A stretch of 64,000 nt of DNA from the IMG/VR virus record IMGVR_UViG_3300042691_021643, positions 1 to 64,000 of that record. One strand, written 5' to 3'. Within the stretch, counting starts at the first letter, position 1. Every line of letters begins with the position of its first letter. Below the pieces are notes generated by a model. It searched no databases. It was not told the DNA's origin and saw only the letters and a program-made list of their open reading frames with translations. This DNA comes from a virus. A program made the position numbers and the translations under genes. Of the stretch, positions 9,239-18,952 are shown in pieces.

Positions 9239-10026
9239 AAAATATAACAGTAATTTTACCAGTACATAAATTAAACGAAGAGTACATTGTAATGTTAACA
9301 AATTCAATAAAATCGGTTGAATTATTTTATGAAGATGTTAAATTATTAATTGTACATCCAACTGAAATTTCAGGTGATTTGAAAAAAATTCTTTCCACAT
9401 TAAATCAAAAATTAGAGATAAAATGTCTTGAAAATAAAAAGAATAGTGGTTTTACCTCACAAGTAAATTTAGGTATAGAACAATGTGATACCGAATGGTT
9501 TTCAATATTGGAGGTTGATGATGAGTATAAACCTATATGGTTAAAATCAATAATGGAATATAAAAACGAATATACCGATGTTGATGTGTTTTTACCAATT
9601 ATAAAAGATGTAAATGTGGAAGGTAATTTTCTATCTTTTACAAATGAATCTACATGGGCATATGGGTTCTCAGAAAAACAAGGATTCCTCGATAATGAAG
9701 TTTTATTAGAATATCAAAACTACCAAACAAGTGGTGGATTATTTAAAACTGAAGTAATAAAAGAAAATGGATTGTTTAAAGAAAATTTTAAATTAACGTT
9801 TATTTATGAACTATTACTAAGATTAACACATAATAAAGTAAAAATTATGACTGTACCAAAAATAGGGTACCAACATGTTAATTTTAGAGAAGACTCTTTA
9901 TTTTGGAATTATAAAAATGACGAATCCTCTAAATTATCAGAAAATGAAGTTAAGTTTTGGTTAGATGCCGCAAAAAAAGAATATTTCTTTAAAAATAATA
10001 GAGACCTAAACTATGTTGAGTCTTAA
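9235..10026 (+). CDS. GT2-like glycosyltransferase
   Basis: A 263-residue GT-A fold enzyme. It starts ITVILPVHKLNEEYI and continues to ENKKNSGFTSQVNLGIEQ, then SILEVDDEY, which provides the metal-binding acidic motif (a D-x-D variant, E-V-D-D). Overlaps at both ends mark it as part of the operon with the GT-B gene upstream and the sigma factor downstream. Confidence 0.8.
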   Translation: MKNITVILPVHKLNEEYIVMLTNSIKSVELFYEDVKLLIVHPTEISGDLKKILSTLNQKLEIKCLENKKNSGFTSQVNLGIEQCDTEWFSILEVDDEYKPIWLKSIMEYKNEYTDVDVFLPIIKDVNVEGNFLSFTNESTWAYGFSEKQGFLDNEVLLEYQNYQTSGGLFKTEVIKENGLFKENFKLTFIYELLLRLTHNKVKIMTVPKIGYQHVNFREDSLFWNYKNDESSKLSENEVKFWLDAAKKEYFFKNNRDLNYVES

Positions 10027-10724
10027 TGCCAAAAAAAAGAACCCAAAAAATCTATTTTGGGGATGATCAAGAAAAAGCGGTAATAAGATATTTGGAATCT
10101 GAAACCGAAGAAGAAAAGAACAAGATATTCAATGAATATTTAAGAGAACCCCTCATTATAATGGTCGAAAGTATTATCCGCCGTTATAAATTATATAGAA
10201 AAGACTTAGAATTTGAAGAAATTCATAATGACACAATGTCTTTTCTAATGACAAAGATTAATAAATTCGATCATACTAAAAATCATAAGGCGTATTCTTA
10301 CTTTGGTACAATATGTAAGAATTATCTTATGGGGGCAATTCAAAAAGACACTAAAGAATTAAAAAGAAATGTGTCATATGAAGATGTAACAAGTGAACTC
10401 GAAAATAGACCAGATTTGGTTTACACTATTGATGCATATGAAATAGATTATTCCGAAGTATTGGTTAAGTTAGTAACTTCTTTAGAAGAGTTTATTGAAA
10501 ATGAAGAATTAAACGAAAACGAAAAAAAATTAGGTTACGCGTTAATAGAAATATTTACAAATTTTGATAAAATATTTCAAATAGGAGATGGTAATAAATT
10601 TAATAAAAACCTAATATTACTCTCACTTAGAGAAATGACATCCTTGTCCACTAAAGAAATTAGGATTTCTCTAAAAAAATTCAAGAAAACATATAACGGG
10701 ATAATGTTAGGATTTTTAAACTAA
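10026..10724 (+). CDS. gp55-like late sigma factor
   Basis: A 232-residue protein resembling the T4 gp55 family of minimal sigma factors that direct host RNA polymerase to late phage promoters. The key stretch is NKFDHTKNHKAYSYFGTICKNYLMGAI (residues ~73-99), the hallmark sigma region 2-like segment (F-D-x-x-K-x-x-AYSYF). A C-terminal helix-turn-helix-like segment (LREMTSLSTKEIRISLKKFKK) follows. T4 gp55 is shorter (~185 aa). It is the best candidate to drive the head and tail genes. Confidence 0.8.
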   Translation: MPKKRTQKIYFGDDQEKAVIRYLESETEEEKNKIFNEYLREPLIIMVESIIRRYKLYRKDLEFEEIHNDTMSFLMTKINKFDHTKNHKAYSYFGTICKNYLMGAIQKDTKELKRNVSYEDVTSELENRPDLVYTIDAYEIDYSEVLVKLVTSLEEFIENEELNENEKKLGYALIEIFTNFDKIFQIGDGNKFNKNLILLSLREMTSLSTKEIRISLKKFKKTYNGIMLGFLN

Positions 10725-10739
10725 AATCTATTTATTGTT

Positions 10740-11117
10740 ATGAAAAACAGAAACAATATAACATTAGACGTAGATTCTGCAATATCGTTAATGCAAGAAA
10801 TTTACAATGATGTCGTGGAACAAAAAAACACAGCATCGTTGATAATGAAAAAAATGCTTTCCTTTATGAAAGATGCTGAAGATATGAGCGTAATTGGTCC
10901 GGTAATAAAAGAACAACAAAAAATACTAAACGAATGTACCGAAAAGAAAATTTCTTTGGTAAAATTACAAGGTGCCCTATTAAAACAAACACAAGGTGGA
11001 GGAGGTAAAAACTTACCAATGGGTAAGTTAAGTCTTTCTGATGAAGATAGAGAATTACTTGATAAGTTGGTCAATGAAGAGGGAAATAATAATAATTCTG
11101 AAAATTATCAACTATAA
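10740..11117 (+). CDS. Unknown helical protein
   Basis: A 125-residue helical protein with a Gly-rich break (QTQGGGGKNLPMGKLSLSDED) before a C-terminal acidic helix. No family recognised. TATTTATT precedes the ATG and its stop overlaps the next start, so it is probably translated with the large gene downstream. A chaperone or small baseplate role is possible but unproven. Confidence 0.7.
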   Translation: MKNRNNITLDVDSAISLMQEIYNDVVEQKNTASLIMKKMLSFMKDAEDMSVIGPVIKEQQKILNECTEKKISLVKLQGALLKQTQGGGGKNLPMGKLSLSDEDRELLDKLVNEEGNNNNSENYQL

Positions 11118-13024
11118 TGAGTAAAACTAAAAAATTAAAAAAAGAAATAAAATCAAAATTAGAGGTCATCAAAAAAATAAATGATGACCCTAAAAAAGTA
11201 TCCGACGATTTATATGATGCGTATTTAAAAGATTTACCATCAACAGATAAACTATTTGGTAAAAAATTTGGTGATTTTTTAGATAAAAGAAGAAAAAAAA
11301 AGGAAAACAATAAGGACATATTCTCAGATATTTTAGAAATAGCCGAAAGTTTTTTAAATAAAAAAAATCCAAAAGGTGGTACAGATAAATTATTTTCTAA
11401 AAATAGGTTAAAAAAACACGGATTAGACTCAACGATTGTTACATTGAGGTCTTCAAAAGAAATAATTTCCAAAAGAGTAAAAGAAGTTTTTTTTGTGTCT
11501 GATGGTATATGTGGTGTTGACTCTACTTTAAAAATTGACACAATAACATTAAAACCAAGTGAATTTGATTTTTTAAATCTTTTAACCGTCGATCCAAATA
11601 GTGATGTTGGTAAAGTGGCATATGAACCAATAAAACCAGTTCCTGGTAAAGAAAAAGTAAATAGGAAATTATATGAGACATTCGGTGGAACCCCGTATCA
11701 ATTTGATTCACAAAATAATAATACATTATTCACATTAAATTGGGACGCACCAAATCAACAATATATTGTTAACGGTTTAACACAAGGACTACCTGGTGTA
11801 ATAAAAGTAGAAGATTTTTTTAATGATTATTATTCAACAGTAGAATTACCTGATATTGAACAAATAATTAAAAACGCCATGTATTTGAGTTTAGGTGGAG
11901 GTGGAGGTGACAACCCTTCTTTTCAAAAGGGAGTAGATTTTTTAAATAGACTTATAGCAAAATTATTTGCGGTTTGTGGATCACCAAAAGAAGGACAAAA
12001 TCTAAAACAAAATGCGGTAGACATGTTTAATGAAAATGACGAAGATATTGAAAGTTATTTTGATTTTACAAACACGGAAGGTATTGATTTAGATGATGAA
12101 AATAATAGATTTAGGAGAGTTCTTAAATTTACTGATTGTAATAATTTTGAAATACCTGTTGATGACAAAATATTAGAAGATTTTGTTTATTTAACAAATA
12201 GTAAATCGATAAATGATGTAATTAATGACGCATTAAATGATGCTGCCACAGCCGCTTTTGATAGGTCGGATGGAACAATACCACAGATAAATTTTAATTT
12301 AAATTTAATGAATGATTTCATTATAAATTTACCAAAAGCTTTAATAATGTCGATATTAACACCTAAAGTATTTTTACCGATTTTAATAATATATAAATTA
12401 TTTAAATCATTGTTAAATATTAGAATTGATGTTAAAGAAATAATGAAAAAATTAAGTAAATTATTTAATGCTATTATTAAAGATTTATTTTGGCTTTTTA
12501 TTAGAGAATTTTGGAGATTATTAAAAATAGATTTATTGGAATTCGTTTATCAAATTGCGGCTAAAATATTAAAAAACAAATATAAAAGATACTTAACAAT
12601 TATTAGATCAATAATCTCAATACTACAACAAATAGTTGTTAATCCACCTGATAATTGTTTTGATATTTTTAATCTAATATTGACAACAATCACCAGTGCA
12701 CTTAGGGGAGGTATTTCAAATGCAATTCCTGCAATTTTATTATCATTCGCAGATAAATTACCTGGTTATAGTCAGGATAGAGCATATATGAATATTGCCG
12801 AAAGATTAGAAGCGGCTGGTATCCCAATGGGACCACTGTATGGTGCATCAAATGATTTACCGGCATTAGTTAAATCAATAATTGATGGCCACACTGAAGA
12901 AGAAGATAAAAACGGATTTATTGCCGGAGGAAATCAATTCTTTACTGTACCTATTCCACCTATGGGTGCAGGACCATTAATTGTTCCACCCGGTATGATA
13001 AGAGTTTTTGGTAAAAAACAATAA
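11117..13024 (+). CDS. Large virion/baseplate protein with hydrophobic core
   Basis: A 635-residue protein. Residues 1-110 are highly basic and helical, and ~110-330 look globular. Residues ~395-530 contain several hydrophobic helices (FIINLPKALIMSIL, VFLPILIIYKLF, LFWLFIREFWRLL), which is unusual for a plain baseplate wedge. The tail is Pro/Gly-rich (VPIPPMGAGPLIVPPGM). It precedes the hub-like gene, so I infer a tail or baseplate component, perhaps one that meets the host membrane. Confidence 0.65.
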   Translation: MSKTKKLKKEIKSKLEVIKKINDDPKKVSDDLYDAYLKDLPSTDKLFGKKFGDFLDKRRKKKENNKDIFSDILEIAESFLNKKNPKGGTDKLFSKNRLKKHGLDSTIVTLRSSKEIISKRVKEVFFVSDGICGVDSTLKIDTITLKPSEFDFLNLLTVDPNSDVGKVAYEPIKPVPGKEKVNRKLYETFGGTPYQFDSQNNNTLFTLNWDAPNQQYIVNGLTQGLPGVIKVEDFFNDYYSTVELPDIEQIIKNAMYLSLGGGGGDNPSFQKGVDFLNRLIAKLFAVCGSPKEGQNLKQNAVDMFNENDEDIESYFDFTNTEGIDLDDENNRFRRVLKFTDCNNFEIPVDDKILEDFVYLTNSKSINDVINDALNDAATAAFDRSDGTIPQINFNLNLMNDFIINLPKALIMSILTPKVFLPILIIYKLFKSLLNIRIDVKEIMKKLSKLFNAIIKDLFWLFIREFWRLLKIDLLEFVYQIAAKILKNKYKRYLTIIRSIISILQQIVVNPPDNCFDIFNLILTTITSALRGGISNAIPAILLSFADKLPGYSQDRAYMNIAERLEAAGIPMGPLYGASNDLPALVKSIIDGHTEEEDKNGFIAGGNQFFTVPIPPMGAGPLIVPPGMIRVFGKKQ

Positions 13025-13025
13025 T

Positions 13026-13226
13026 ATGGATATAAATAAAATAATTGAAATATCTGAAAATGCCGAAAATAAACCAAACAAAGATTTAATTTCTGCCAGA
13101 GATATTTTAATTGAAGAATTTGAAAAAACAAAAGATTTAATAATAAATCTAACAAAACATCTTGAAGGTGTTGAAGAAATGTACGACAAAGTAAATAACG
13201 AAATAAAGAAAAGAATTATTAACTAA
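13026..13226 (+). CDS. Small coiled-coil protein
   Basis: A 66-residue helical protein starting at the ATG 2 nt after the stop of the preceding gene. An upstream TTG in frame is less likely. Heptad-like Leu/Ile spacing (ILIEEFEKTKDLIINLTKHLEGVEEMYDKV) suggests a coiled coil. Its stop overlaps the ATG of the hub-like gene. Confidence 0.7.
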   Translation: MDINKIIEISENAENKPNKDLISARDILIEEFEKTKDLIINLTKHLEGVEEMYDKVNNEIKKRIIN

Positions 13227-14734
13227 TGAAAATAATTGATATTGCGGTATGTGACGATAATAAAGACCCTAAAGGTTTGGGTAGAATAAGATATAAATTA
13301 CATAGTTCAGGTGGTGGTGCAAAAGAAAAGGCTGTTGATTATGAAAAATGGGGTGAAACAGATTTGTTTGTTGCTCAACCATTTTTACCATTAAATATAA
13401 ATTTTATACCAGAGATTGGACAGGCGGTCAAAATAATAAGATATGATGTTAATAAAGAGAGTGTAAATCAGGAATACATTGCAGGACCATTTGGAAATCC
13501 CTATGATTTTAATAATACAGTGTTGTCGTCACAATTACAAAACACTACTTATGGTTCAATTGCCAAAAAATCACCAGACATATATAAAAACGGTGAAATA
13601 GATGAAAGATATAAGGCGGCATTTACTGAAATAAATCATTATGGAGTTTATGGTAAATATGGTTCGGATTTAATTTTTACTGACAATGGATTACAGTTAA
13701 GAGGAGGTAAACTTTTATCAAAAGAAGCTGCAAGTTCAAAAAATAGGGAAACACTTATCAATTTTCCGATAATGTCGAAAAAATCATCTAGAATTTATTT
13801 AAAAAAATTTCCTAAAGTAATGGAGTTAAAACCGGTGGAAGAAAAGACGGAAAAAGTACAATTTGCGGTTTTAAAGACAATAATTGAATATAGTTTAGAT
13901 AGTCTAACAAATCCACAATTTGTAAACATATATATGTATGATGTTGAAAAACCATATGGGAATTTATACAATACAAATTCATTTAACGAACATACTGAAT
14001 TAGATTTTAATTATTTAAAATTGTATACATTATCAGGTAATACACCAACACTAACATTACCAATACCTCCATCCCCACCATCATTAACACCAACTATTAA
14101 TGATGCATATCTTTTTCTAAGAGACGGATTTAAAAAGATAATTGAAAATGGTCCCTTTTCTTTAAACCCATTGTATAGAAAAACCACAGATTTATACCCA
14201 TTATATTTTAGACCAACTAAAGAATTTAGAGAAAGAGTGGGTAATAATACAGAAAAACTAAAATTTTTAGATAATGTTTTTATAAGAAATAAAAAAACAT
14301 CTGGTTTAATATGGTCATTCACACAAGTCGATCCACAAGTGATCCCAAATGTTGAAATAAAATTAAAACCATTTGTAAATGAAAATTCATCAGAACAAAC
14401 TTTTGGTTCTATTTTATCTGATAAAATATTTTTATTATCTACAGAATATTCTTTAGGAACACCTGGTGGATCACCAAATATTAATTTTGAGGGATTAAGT
14501 AAATATGATTTAACTCAAGAGGATTACATATCAAAAATAGAACCTAGTACCTATGCAACAGTAAGGGGTGAAAAATTATTGGAATTCCTATTTGCATTGA
14601 AGGAAGTTTTATATGGTCACGTGCATAATATTAATAAAACATATATTAAGGAATGGGACGAACATGAAAATTTAGATAGATTATATCAATCTTTAGCAAA
14701 TGACTTATTAAATACCTCAATTAGAATAAACTAA
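13226..14734 (+). CDS. gp5-like baseplate hub protein (OB fold)
   Basis: A 502-residue protein whose N-terminal ~100 residues match the OB-fold domain of T4 gp5/VgrG-type hub proteins: D-N-KDPKGLGRIRYKL, then FLPLNINFIPEIGQAVKIIRYD, then EYIAGPFGNP. The rest lacks a recognisable lysozyme domain or the regular beta-helix octads, so the cell-puncturing parts may lie elsewhere. It sits among other tail or baseplate candidates. Confidence 0.65.
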   Translation: MKIIDIAVCDDNKDPKGLGRIRYKLHSSGGGAKEKAVDYEKWGETDLFVAQPFLPLNINFIPEIGQAVKIIRYDVNKESVNQEYIAGPFGNPYDFNNTVLSSQLQNTTYGSIAKKSPDIYKNGEIDERYKAAFTEINHYGVYGKYGSDLIFTDNGLQLRGGKLLSKEAASSKNRETLINFPIMSKKSSRIYLKKFPKVMELKPVEEKTEKVQFAVLKTIIEYSLDSLTNPQFVNIYMYDVEKPYGNLYNTNSFNEHTELDFNYLKLYTLSGNTPTLTLPIPPSPPSLTPTINDAYLFLRDGFKKIIENGPFSLNPLYRKTTDLYPLYFRPTKEFRERVGNNTEKLKFLDNVFIRNKKTSGLIWSFTQVDPQVIPNVEIKLKPFVNENSSEQTFGSILSDKIFLLSTEYSLGTPGGSPNINFEGLSKYDLTQEDYISKIEPSTYATVRGEKLLEFLFALKEVLYGHVHNINKTYIKEWDEHENLDRLYQSLANDLLNTSIRIN

Positions 14735-14738
14735 TTGA

Positions 14739-14746
14739 TATTTATA
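14739..14746 (+). promoter_or_regulatory. TATTTATA element
   Basis: This octamer sits 10 nt before the ATG at 14757. The same octamer occurs 2-30 nt upstream of many start codons in this window, always in the same orientation relative to the gene. Confidence 0.5.
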
Positions 14747-14756
14747 AAATAAAAAG

Positions 14757-16127
14757 ATGTCATATTTTCGTTCTTATTTTGAAAAAAATAATACTATACT
14801 TAAAAATTCTAGTATTAATACTGCCAAAAATCCGAATACCGAGATAATATACGGCACCACATTCTCAAAATATCTGTTTAAGATAGATTTATCAACTTTA
14901 CAACAAAAAATCGATTCCGGTGAGTATGTTATTGATGAAAACACAAAACACACTTTACATTTAACAAATACTATTTTTGGTGATGAGGCCCTATTGGGTG
15001 ATGATAGGGGTAATAGTAATAGAAGAGCAACTTCTTTTGATTTGATATTATTTAGGGTTAATGAATTTTGGGACGAAGGTGTTGGTTTTGATTATGATAA
15101 AGTATATGATTTAGCAACTGGAGAACAGTTATTTGACGTTAGACCATCAAATTGGTTTAATAGAACAAGTGTTGATACATGGGGGGAAGAAGGTGTTTAT
15201 TCAACTTCACCCGATATAATTGAAACAATACATTTTGATAATGGTAATGAAGATATTAATATAGATCTAACAGATTATGTTAACGGTATTTTAGAAAATG
15301 GTGACGATAATTATGGTCTTGGTTTGGCGTTTTCTGTTATATATCAGGATGTAACGACGGATGTTGGTCAAAGTGTTTCATTTTTTTCAAAGTATACACA
15401 GACGTTTTTCGAACCATATCTTGAGACTTATTTCCATGACGTAATAGAAGATGATAGACAAAATTTTGTACATGGTGTTGAACAAAATCTATATCTGTAT
15501 GTGACAAAGGGTACAAATTTTTATGATTTAGATTCATTACCATCTGTAGATATATTAGATAGTACAAAAACACCGATAGCGGGATTAGAAAATCTAACAC
15601 CAGTAAAAGTTAAAAAGGGTGTTTACAAGGTTACATTTGGTATTGAGGGTATTTTATGTGATGGTAAAAAGTTTTTTTATGATAAATGGAAAAATATAGA
15701 AATTGATGGAGTATCAATTGATGATATACTACAAAAGTTCGTACCAAAACCATATACTTCACAATATACAATAGGTGAAAATCCAACAGAATTACAGAGA
15801 TATGCAATACAATATTTTGGTATTAAACTTAATGAAAAAATAAATAGAGGAGAAAAAAGAAAAGTTGTGGTAACTTTCAGATCAATCGATTATCCAAAAA
15901 CAGTTTTATTTGATGAGGTATATTATAGAATATATATAAGGGAAGGTAGAACACAAGTAAATGTATTTGATTGGACTAAATTAGATAGGACAAATGAGAA
16001 TTCTTTTGTTTTTGACACATCCTACATGATACCGAGAGAATATTATTTGGAGATAAAAGGTAAAACACATTCTGAAGAAATTTTTTACAAAGAAAATATA
16101 AACTTTGAGATTGTGTCAGAAAAGTAA
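14757..16127 (+). CDS. Virion protein, possibly tail surface
   Basis: A 456-residue protein with many aromatic and acidic residues. The N-terminal ~215 residues (ending YTQTFFEPYLETYFHD) look like a carbohydrate-binding-type or DNRLRE-like beta sandwich. The C-terminal half is made of Ig-like beta segments. A structural tail or adhesin role is inferred from fold-like features and context only. Confidence 0.65.
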   Translation: MSYFRSYFEKNNTILKNSSINTAKNPNTEIIYGTTFSKYLFKIDLSTLQQKIDSGEYVIDENTKHTLHLTNTIFGDEALLGDDRGNSNRRATSFDLILFRVNEFWDEGVGFDYDKVYDLATGEQLFDVRPSNWFNRTSVDTWGEEGVYSTSPDIIETIHFDNGNEDINIDLTDYVNGILENGDDNYGLGLAFSVIYQDVTTDVGQSVSFFSKYTQTFFEPYLETYFHDVIEDDRQNFVHGVEQNLYLYVTKGTNFYDLDSLPSVDILDSTKTPIAGLENLTPVKVKKGVYKVTFGIEGILCDGKKFFYDKWKNIEIDGVSIDDILQKFVPKPYTSQYTIGENPTELQRYAIQYFGIKLNEKINRGEKRKVVVTFRSIDYPKTVLFDEVYYRIYIREGRTQVNVFDWTKLDRTNENSFVFDTSYMIPREYYLEIKGKTHSEEIFYKENINFEIVSEK

Positions 16128-16129
16128 AA

Positions 16130-16137
16130 TATTTATA
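16130..16137 (+). promoter_or_regulatory. TATTTATA element
   Basis: The octamer ends only 3 nt before the ATG at 16141. That is too close for a normal promoter with an untranslated leader, and is one of the cases that argues for a translation-related role. Confidence 0.5.
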
Positions 16138-16140
16138 AAT

Positions 16141-16596
16141 ATGAAAAATTTAAATCAAATTATAAGAAAACACCTCAGAGTTATATCTGAAAATGATGGA
16201 AAACCTGAACAGGAAAATTATATGTTTTTTGGTAACATAGAACAAATGAAAAGACAATGTGAACTATTAATGGGGGAAGATAAAAACCAAATAGATTCAA
16301 TTTTAAAGGAACACGATTGGGCACAAGATCATATTTCTGAGGCAAAAAGTTTACTAGACCAAGTTTTTGATTTTTTAATGAATCAAACAAAAGGAGAACA
16401 ATATGAAGATGAAATGATTAATGAAGAAAGTCAAATTGATGAGGGAAAAAACAAACCAACAAATCCTAAATTATGGGCAAGAGCTAAATCTATGGCAAAA
16501 TCCAAATTTAAGGTTTATCCAAGTGCATATGCAAATGGTTGGGCGGCAAAATGGTATAAAAAACATGGTGGTGGTTGGAGAAAAACTAAAAAATAA
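16141..16596 (+). CDS. DUF5872-like virion protein
   Basis: A 151-residue protein; the start is set at the ATG right after the TATTTATA element. The C-terminal ~45 residues (NPKLWARAKSMAKSKFKVYP, then SAYANGWAAKWYKKHGGGWR) match a small Lys/Trp-rich domain widespread in large phages (DUF5872-type). The N-terminus ends in HLRVISE, nearly the same as HLRVIKE in the major capsid protein. It may therefore be a prohead-targeting peptide cut after Glu17. Confidence 0.75.
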   Translation: MKNLNQIIRKHLRVISENDGKPEQENYMFFGNIEQMKRQCELLMGEDKNQIDSILKEHDWAQDHISEAKSLLDQVFDFLMNQTKGEQYEDEMINEESQIDEGKNKPTNPKLWARAKSMAKSKFKVYPSAYANGWAAKWYKKHGGGWRKTKK

Positions 16597-16608
16597 ATTT
16601 TATTACAA

Positions 16609-17904
16609 ATGAATCAATTGGGTATAATAGTATCAAAAGAGGATAAAGAATACATCGAAGAATGTATACAATCTGGCGAGGTACTAAAGGAGGATTTAAG
16701 AAGGTGGTTTAAGGAAAAGTGGGTTGATGTAAGTAGAAAAGTTGATGGTAAACATCCACCATGTGGACGTAAAAAAGCAACAGGTAAAGGTTATCCAAAA
16801 TGTCGACCAAAAAAGAAAGTATCAAAAGAAACACCTAAAACCGCGGGATCATATTCTAAAAAAGAAAAAAAGGCAATGACTTCTCAAAAAAGAAGAGCAG
16901 AAAAAAAAGACCCGAAACCCGGTAAAGGAAATAAACCAACATTTACGAGATATGTAAATGAGGCCTTCGATGTTGATCCGAATGAATATAAAAAAATACT
17001 ACAAACTAAAGATTTTTTATTAGTTGTTCCATTTACACATAAAGCATCTTGTAAATATGGTGCTAATACTAAATGGTGTACAACTAAAAGACATGACGAT
17101 GAGGATTTTGAAGATCATGTTTCATCGGGTGTATTAGCGTATTTAATAGTAAGAAACCCTGAATATAGAGATAAATTAAATAATTCAAAATTTGCATTAT
17201 TTAGATATAAAGGAGAAGAGGGTGATGAAGATGGTTTGGTTTACACTGAATTAAATAATGAATATCCAATAAAGTGGTTTAAAAACTTAATGGGTAAAAA
17301 TGGTTTAACAGATGATTATTCTGAAATAATTGAAAAATATAATAATTTTTATAAAAAATATACAAACATGGCGTTAAATGAAAATATAGTTAAAAAATTA
17401 ACTAATTTAGTTATGGAAGAATTAAGTAATGAGATAACTTTTGAAGATTTAGAAACACTAAAAAAAATAAATAAGTTCGTTAAAAAACAAGAAGTAATTG
17501 ATTGGTTTAATGAAAACGATATTGAGTATTTTGACATGAATGATATGGAAATGTATATAATGTACATCGAAAAAAACATGGAGGATTCTGAAGATTTAGG
17601 ATCAGTAGAAGAAACTGACTTTATTGCTGATGATTTATTAAATGAGGCAGAATATCAAGGACGTAAAGTTCAATTAGGTAAGATCATGCAAGGTGATATT
17701 AAGAAATTTAAAGTATACGTTAAAAACGATAAAGGAAAAGTTGTTAAAGTTAATTTCGGTTTCGGTGGTAAATCTGCCAAGGGAAAAAGAATGGTTATTA
17801 AAAAGAATAACCCTGAAAGAAGAAAATCATTTAGAGCAAGACATAATTGTGACAATCCAGGTCCTCGTTGGAAACCAAGATATTGGGCTTGTAGAACATG
17901 GTAA
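16609..17904 (+). CDS. Multidomain phage protein (KWCT and RHNCD domains)
   Basis: A 431-residue protein with three parts. Residues ~25-75 hold a Cys/Lys-rich segment (EKWVDVSRKVDGKHPPCGRK). Residues ~130-250 hold a domain with KYGANTKWCTT, also seen in the gene at 33651. The last ~80 residues (KVQLGKIMQGDIKKFKVYVK up to FRARHNCDNPG and WACRTW) form a Cys/His-bearing domain common at the ends of T4-like phage proteins. Functions of these domains are unknown to me. The last one may bind zinc. Confidence 0.75.
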   Translation: MNQLGIIVSKEDKEYIEECIQSGEVLKEDLRRWFKEKWVDVSRKVDGKHPPCGRKKATGKGYPKCRPKKKVSKETPKTAGSYSKKEKKAMTSQKRRAEKKDPKPGKGNKPTFTRYVNEAFDVDPNEYKKILQTKDFLLVVPFTHKASCKYGANTKWCTTKRHDDEDFEDHVSSGVLAYLIVRNPEYRDKLNNSKFALFRYKGEEGDEDGLVYTELNNEYPIKWFKNLMGKNGLTDDYSEIIEKYNNFYKKYTNMALNENIVKKLTNLVMEELSNEITFEDLETLKKINKFVKKQEVIDWFNENDIEYFDMNDMEMYIMYIEKNMEDSEDLGSVEETDFIADDLLNEAEYQGRKVQLGKIMQGDIKKFKVYVKNDKGKVVKVNFGFGGKSAKGKRMVIKKNNPERRKSFRARHNCDNPGPRWKPRYWACRTW

Positions 17905-18369
17905 TTAATAAAAGATAATTTTAATATCACATTCATTAAGGAGTTCTAAACTCCTTTTTTGTTGCTCTTCCCACATCTCTTTATTGTTTGTTGTACAAAC
18001 CTCTTTACAATAAACTGTTTTTATACCCGAGTTAACAATACCCCTTGCACAATCCATACAAGGTAAACCCGACGTAAGATATATTGTTGAATTTTTTAAT
18101 GAAACACCTATTCTTGCTGCGTTATATATGGCATTACGTTCCGCATGTTCAAACCAGAAGTATTTTTCGGGTCTTTCCTGACGTTCTTCTTTTGAATCAT
18201 ATAAACCCCTTGGGAATGAATTATAACCTGTAGAAAGGATCTCATTATCCTCACCAACTATAACTGCACCTATTTGGGTGTATTTGTCTTTTGACTTTAA
18301 CTTAACCTGTTCTGCGATCCCCAAAAAATAGTCTTTCCAATCCATCACATTAATTTTTGTGGAGACCAA
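17905..18369 (-). CDS. dCMP deaminase
   Basis: A 154-residue zinc-dependent deoxycytidylate deaminase, giving dUMP for thymidylate synthesis. The catalytic H-A-E motif is in FEHAERNAIYNAAR (near residue 75) and the second zinc site is SGLPCMDCARG (PCxxC). Length and motifs match the ComEB/T4 gp cd family. It converges directly on the plus-strand gene before it and overlaps the upstream minus gene by 25 nt. Confidence 0.93.
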   Translation of the reverse strand: MVSTKINVMDWKDYFLGIAEQVKLKSKDKYTQIGAVIVGEDNEILSTGYNSFPRGLYDSKEERQERPEKYFWFEHAERNAIYNAARIGVSLKNSTIYLTSGLPCMDCARGIVNSGIKTVYCKEVCTTNNKEMWEEQQKRSLELLNECDIKIIFY

Positions 18370-18671
18370 TATTGTAATCTATTATCTGAATACCTATCCA
18401 ATCTACGAGCCTCTTTTTTCTCGATAAGTTTATTAATTTCTGTCATGTGTTTTTTATTTCTAATATCAACACCGACAATGTATCCTCCGTCCGATTTTTC
18501 ATATGTTGTTTCAAATATGAATTTACCCTCATCATCTTTTTTTAATAGTTCAACAATACCATTTTTGGTATCATTTTCTTTCTTATAAATTTTGTAGGGA
18601 ATCGAACGTAATTCAATTAACTTTTGAAGAACGTCTAATCTTAGTTTTTCGTATTCATTTTCATCTGTCAT
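18345..18671 (-). CDS. Unknown phage protein
   Basis: A 108-residue charged protein overlapping the dCMP deaminase start by 25 nt, so the two are translationally linked. No motif recognised. The C-terminus (EARRLDRYSDNRLQYWSP) is Arg- and aromatic-rich. Confidence 0.65.
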   Translation of the reverse strand: MTDENEYEKLRLDVLQKLIELRSIPYKIYKKENDTKNGIVELLKKDDEGKFIFETTYEKSDGGYIVGVDIRNKKHMTEINKLIEKKEARRLDRYSDNRLQYWSPQKLM

Positions 18672-18708
18672 TTAACAAATATAACGAATAAAACAATAAA
18701 CACCAAAA

Positions 18709-18858
18709 TTAATTCACTTTAAGTAACCAAAATTTTCTATCATTTATTTTTACAAAGGTGGTATTTGATGTCATCCTATCAACATAAGTTTCTTTAACTC
18801 CATTTGTAAATGTGAGAACAAATCCTGTTTTTGTTGAATTCCATTTAATTTTATTCAT
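18709..18858 (-). CDS. Small unknown protein (49 aa)
   Basis: A short frame of 49 residues beginning MNKIKWNSTKTGFVLTFTNG and ending LLKVN. Alternating hydrophobic residues suggest a small beta barrel, like the KTSC-type protein at 32911. It fills the only gap between the deaminase operon and the capsid gene. Codon use is like that of its neighbours. Confidence 0.55.
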   Translation of the reverse strand: MNKIKWNSTKTGFVLTFTNGVKETYVDRMTSNTTFVKINDRKFWLLKVN

Positions 18859-18904
18859 ATAATGTATTTGAATTAATATAAGATTTTAACGGGATTATGT
18901 AAAC

Positions 18905-18933
18905 AAAAAACCCCCGATTTCTCGAGGGTTTTT
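18905..18933. terminator. Terminator downstream of the capsid gene
   Basis: The hairpin AAAACCCCCGA tttc TCGAGGGTTTTT ends the minus-strand capsid transcript 20 nt after its stop. It has A and T runs on both sides, so it could work in both directions. Confidence 0.8.
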
Positions 18934-18952
18934 ATATTGACATCAATTAAGA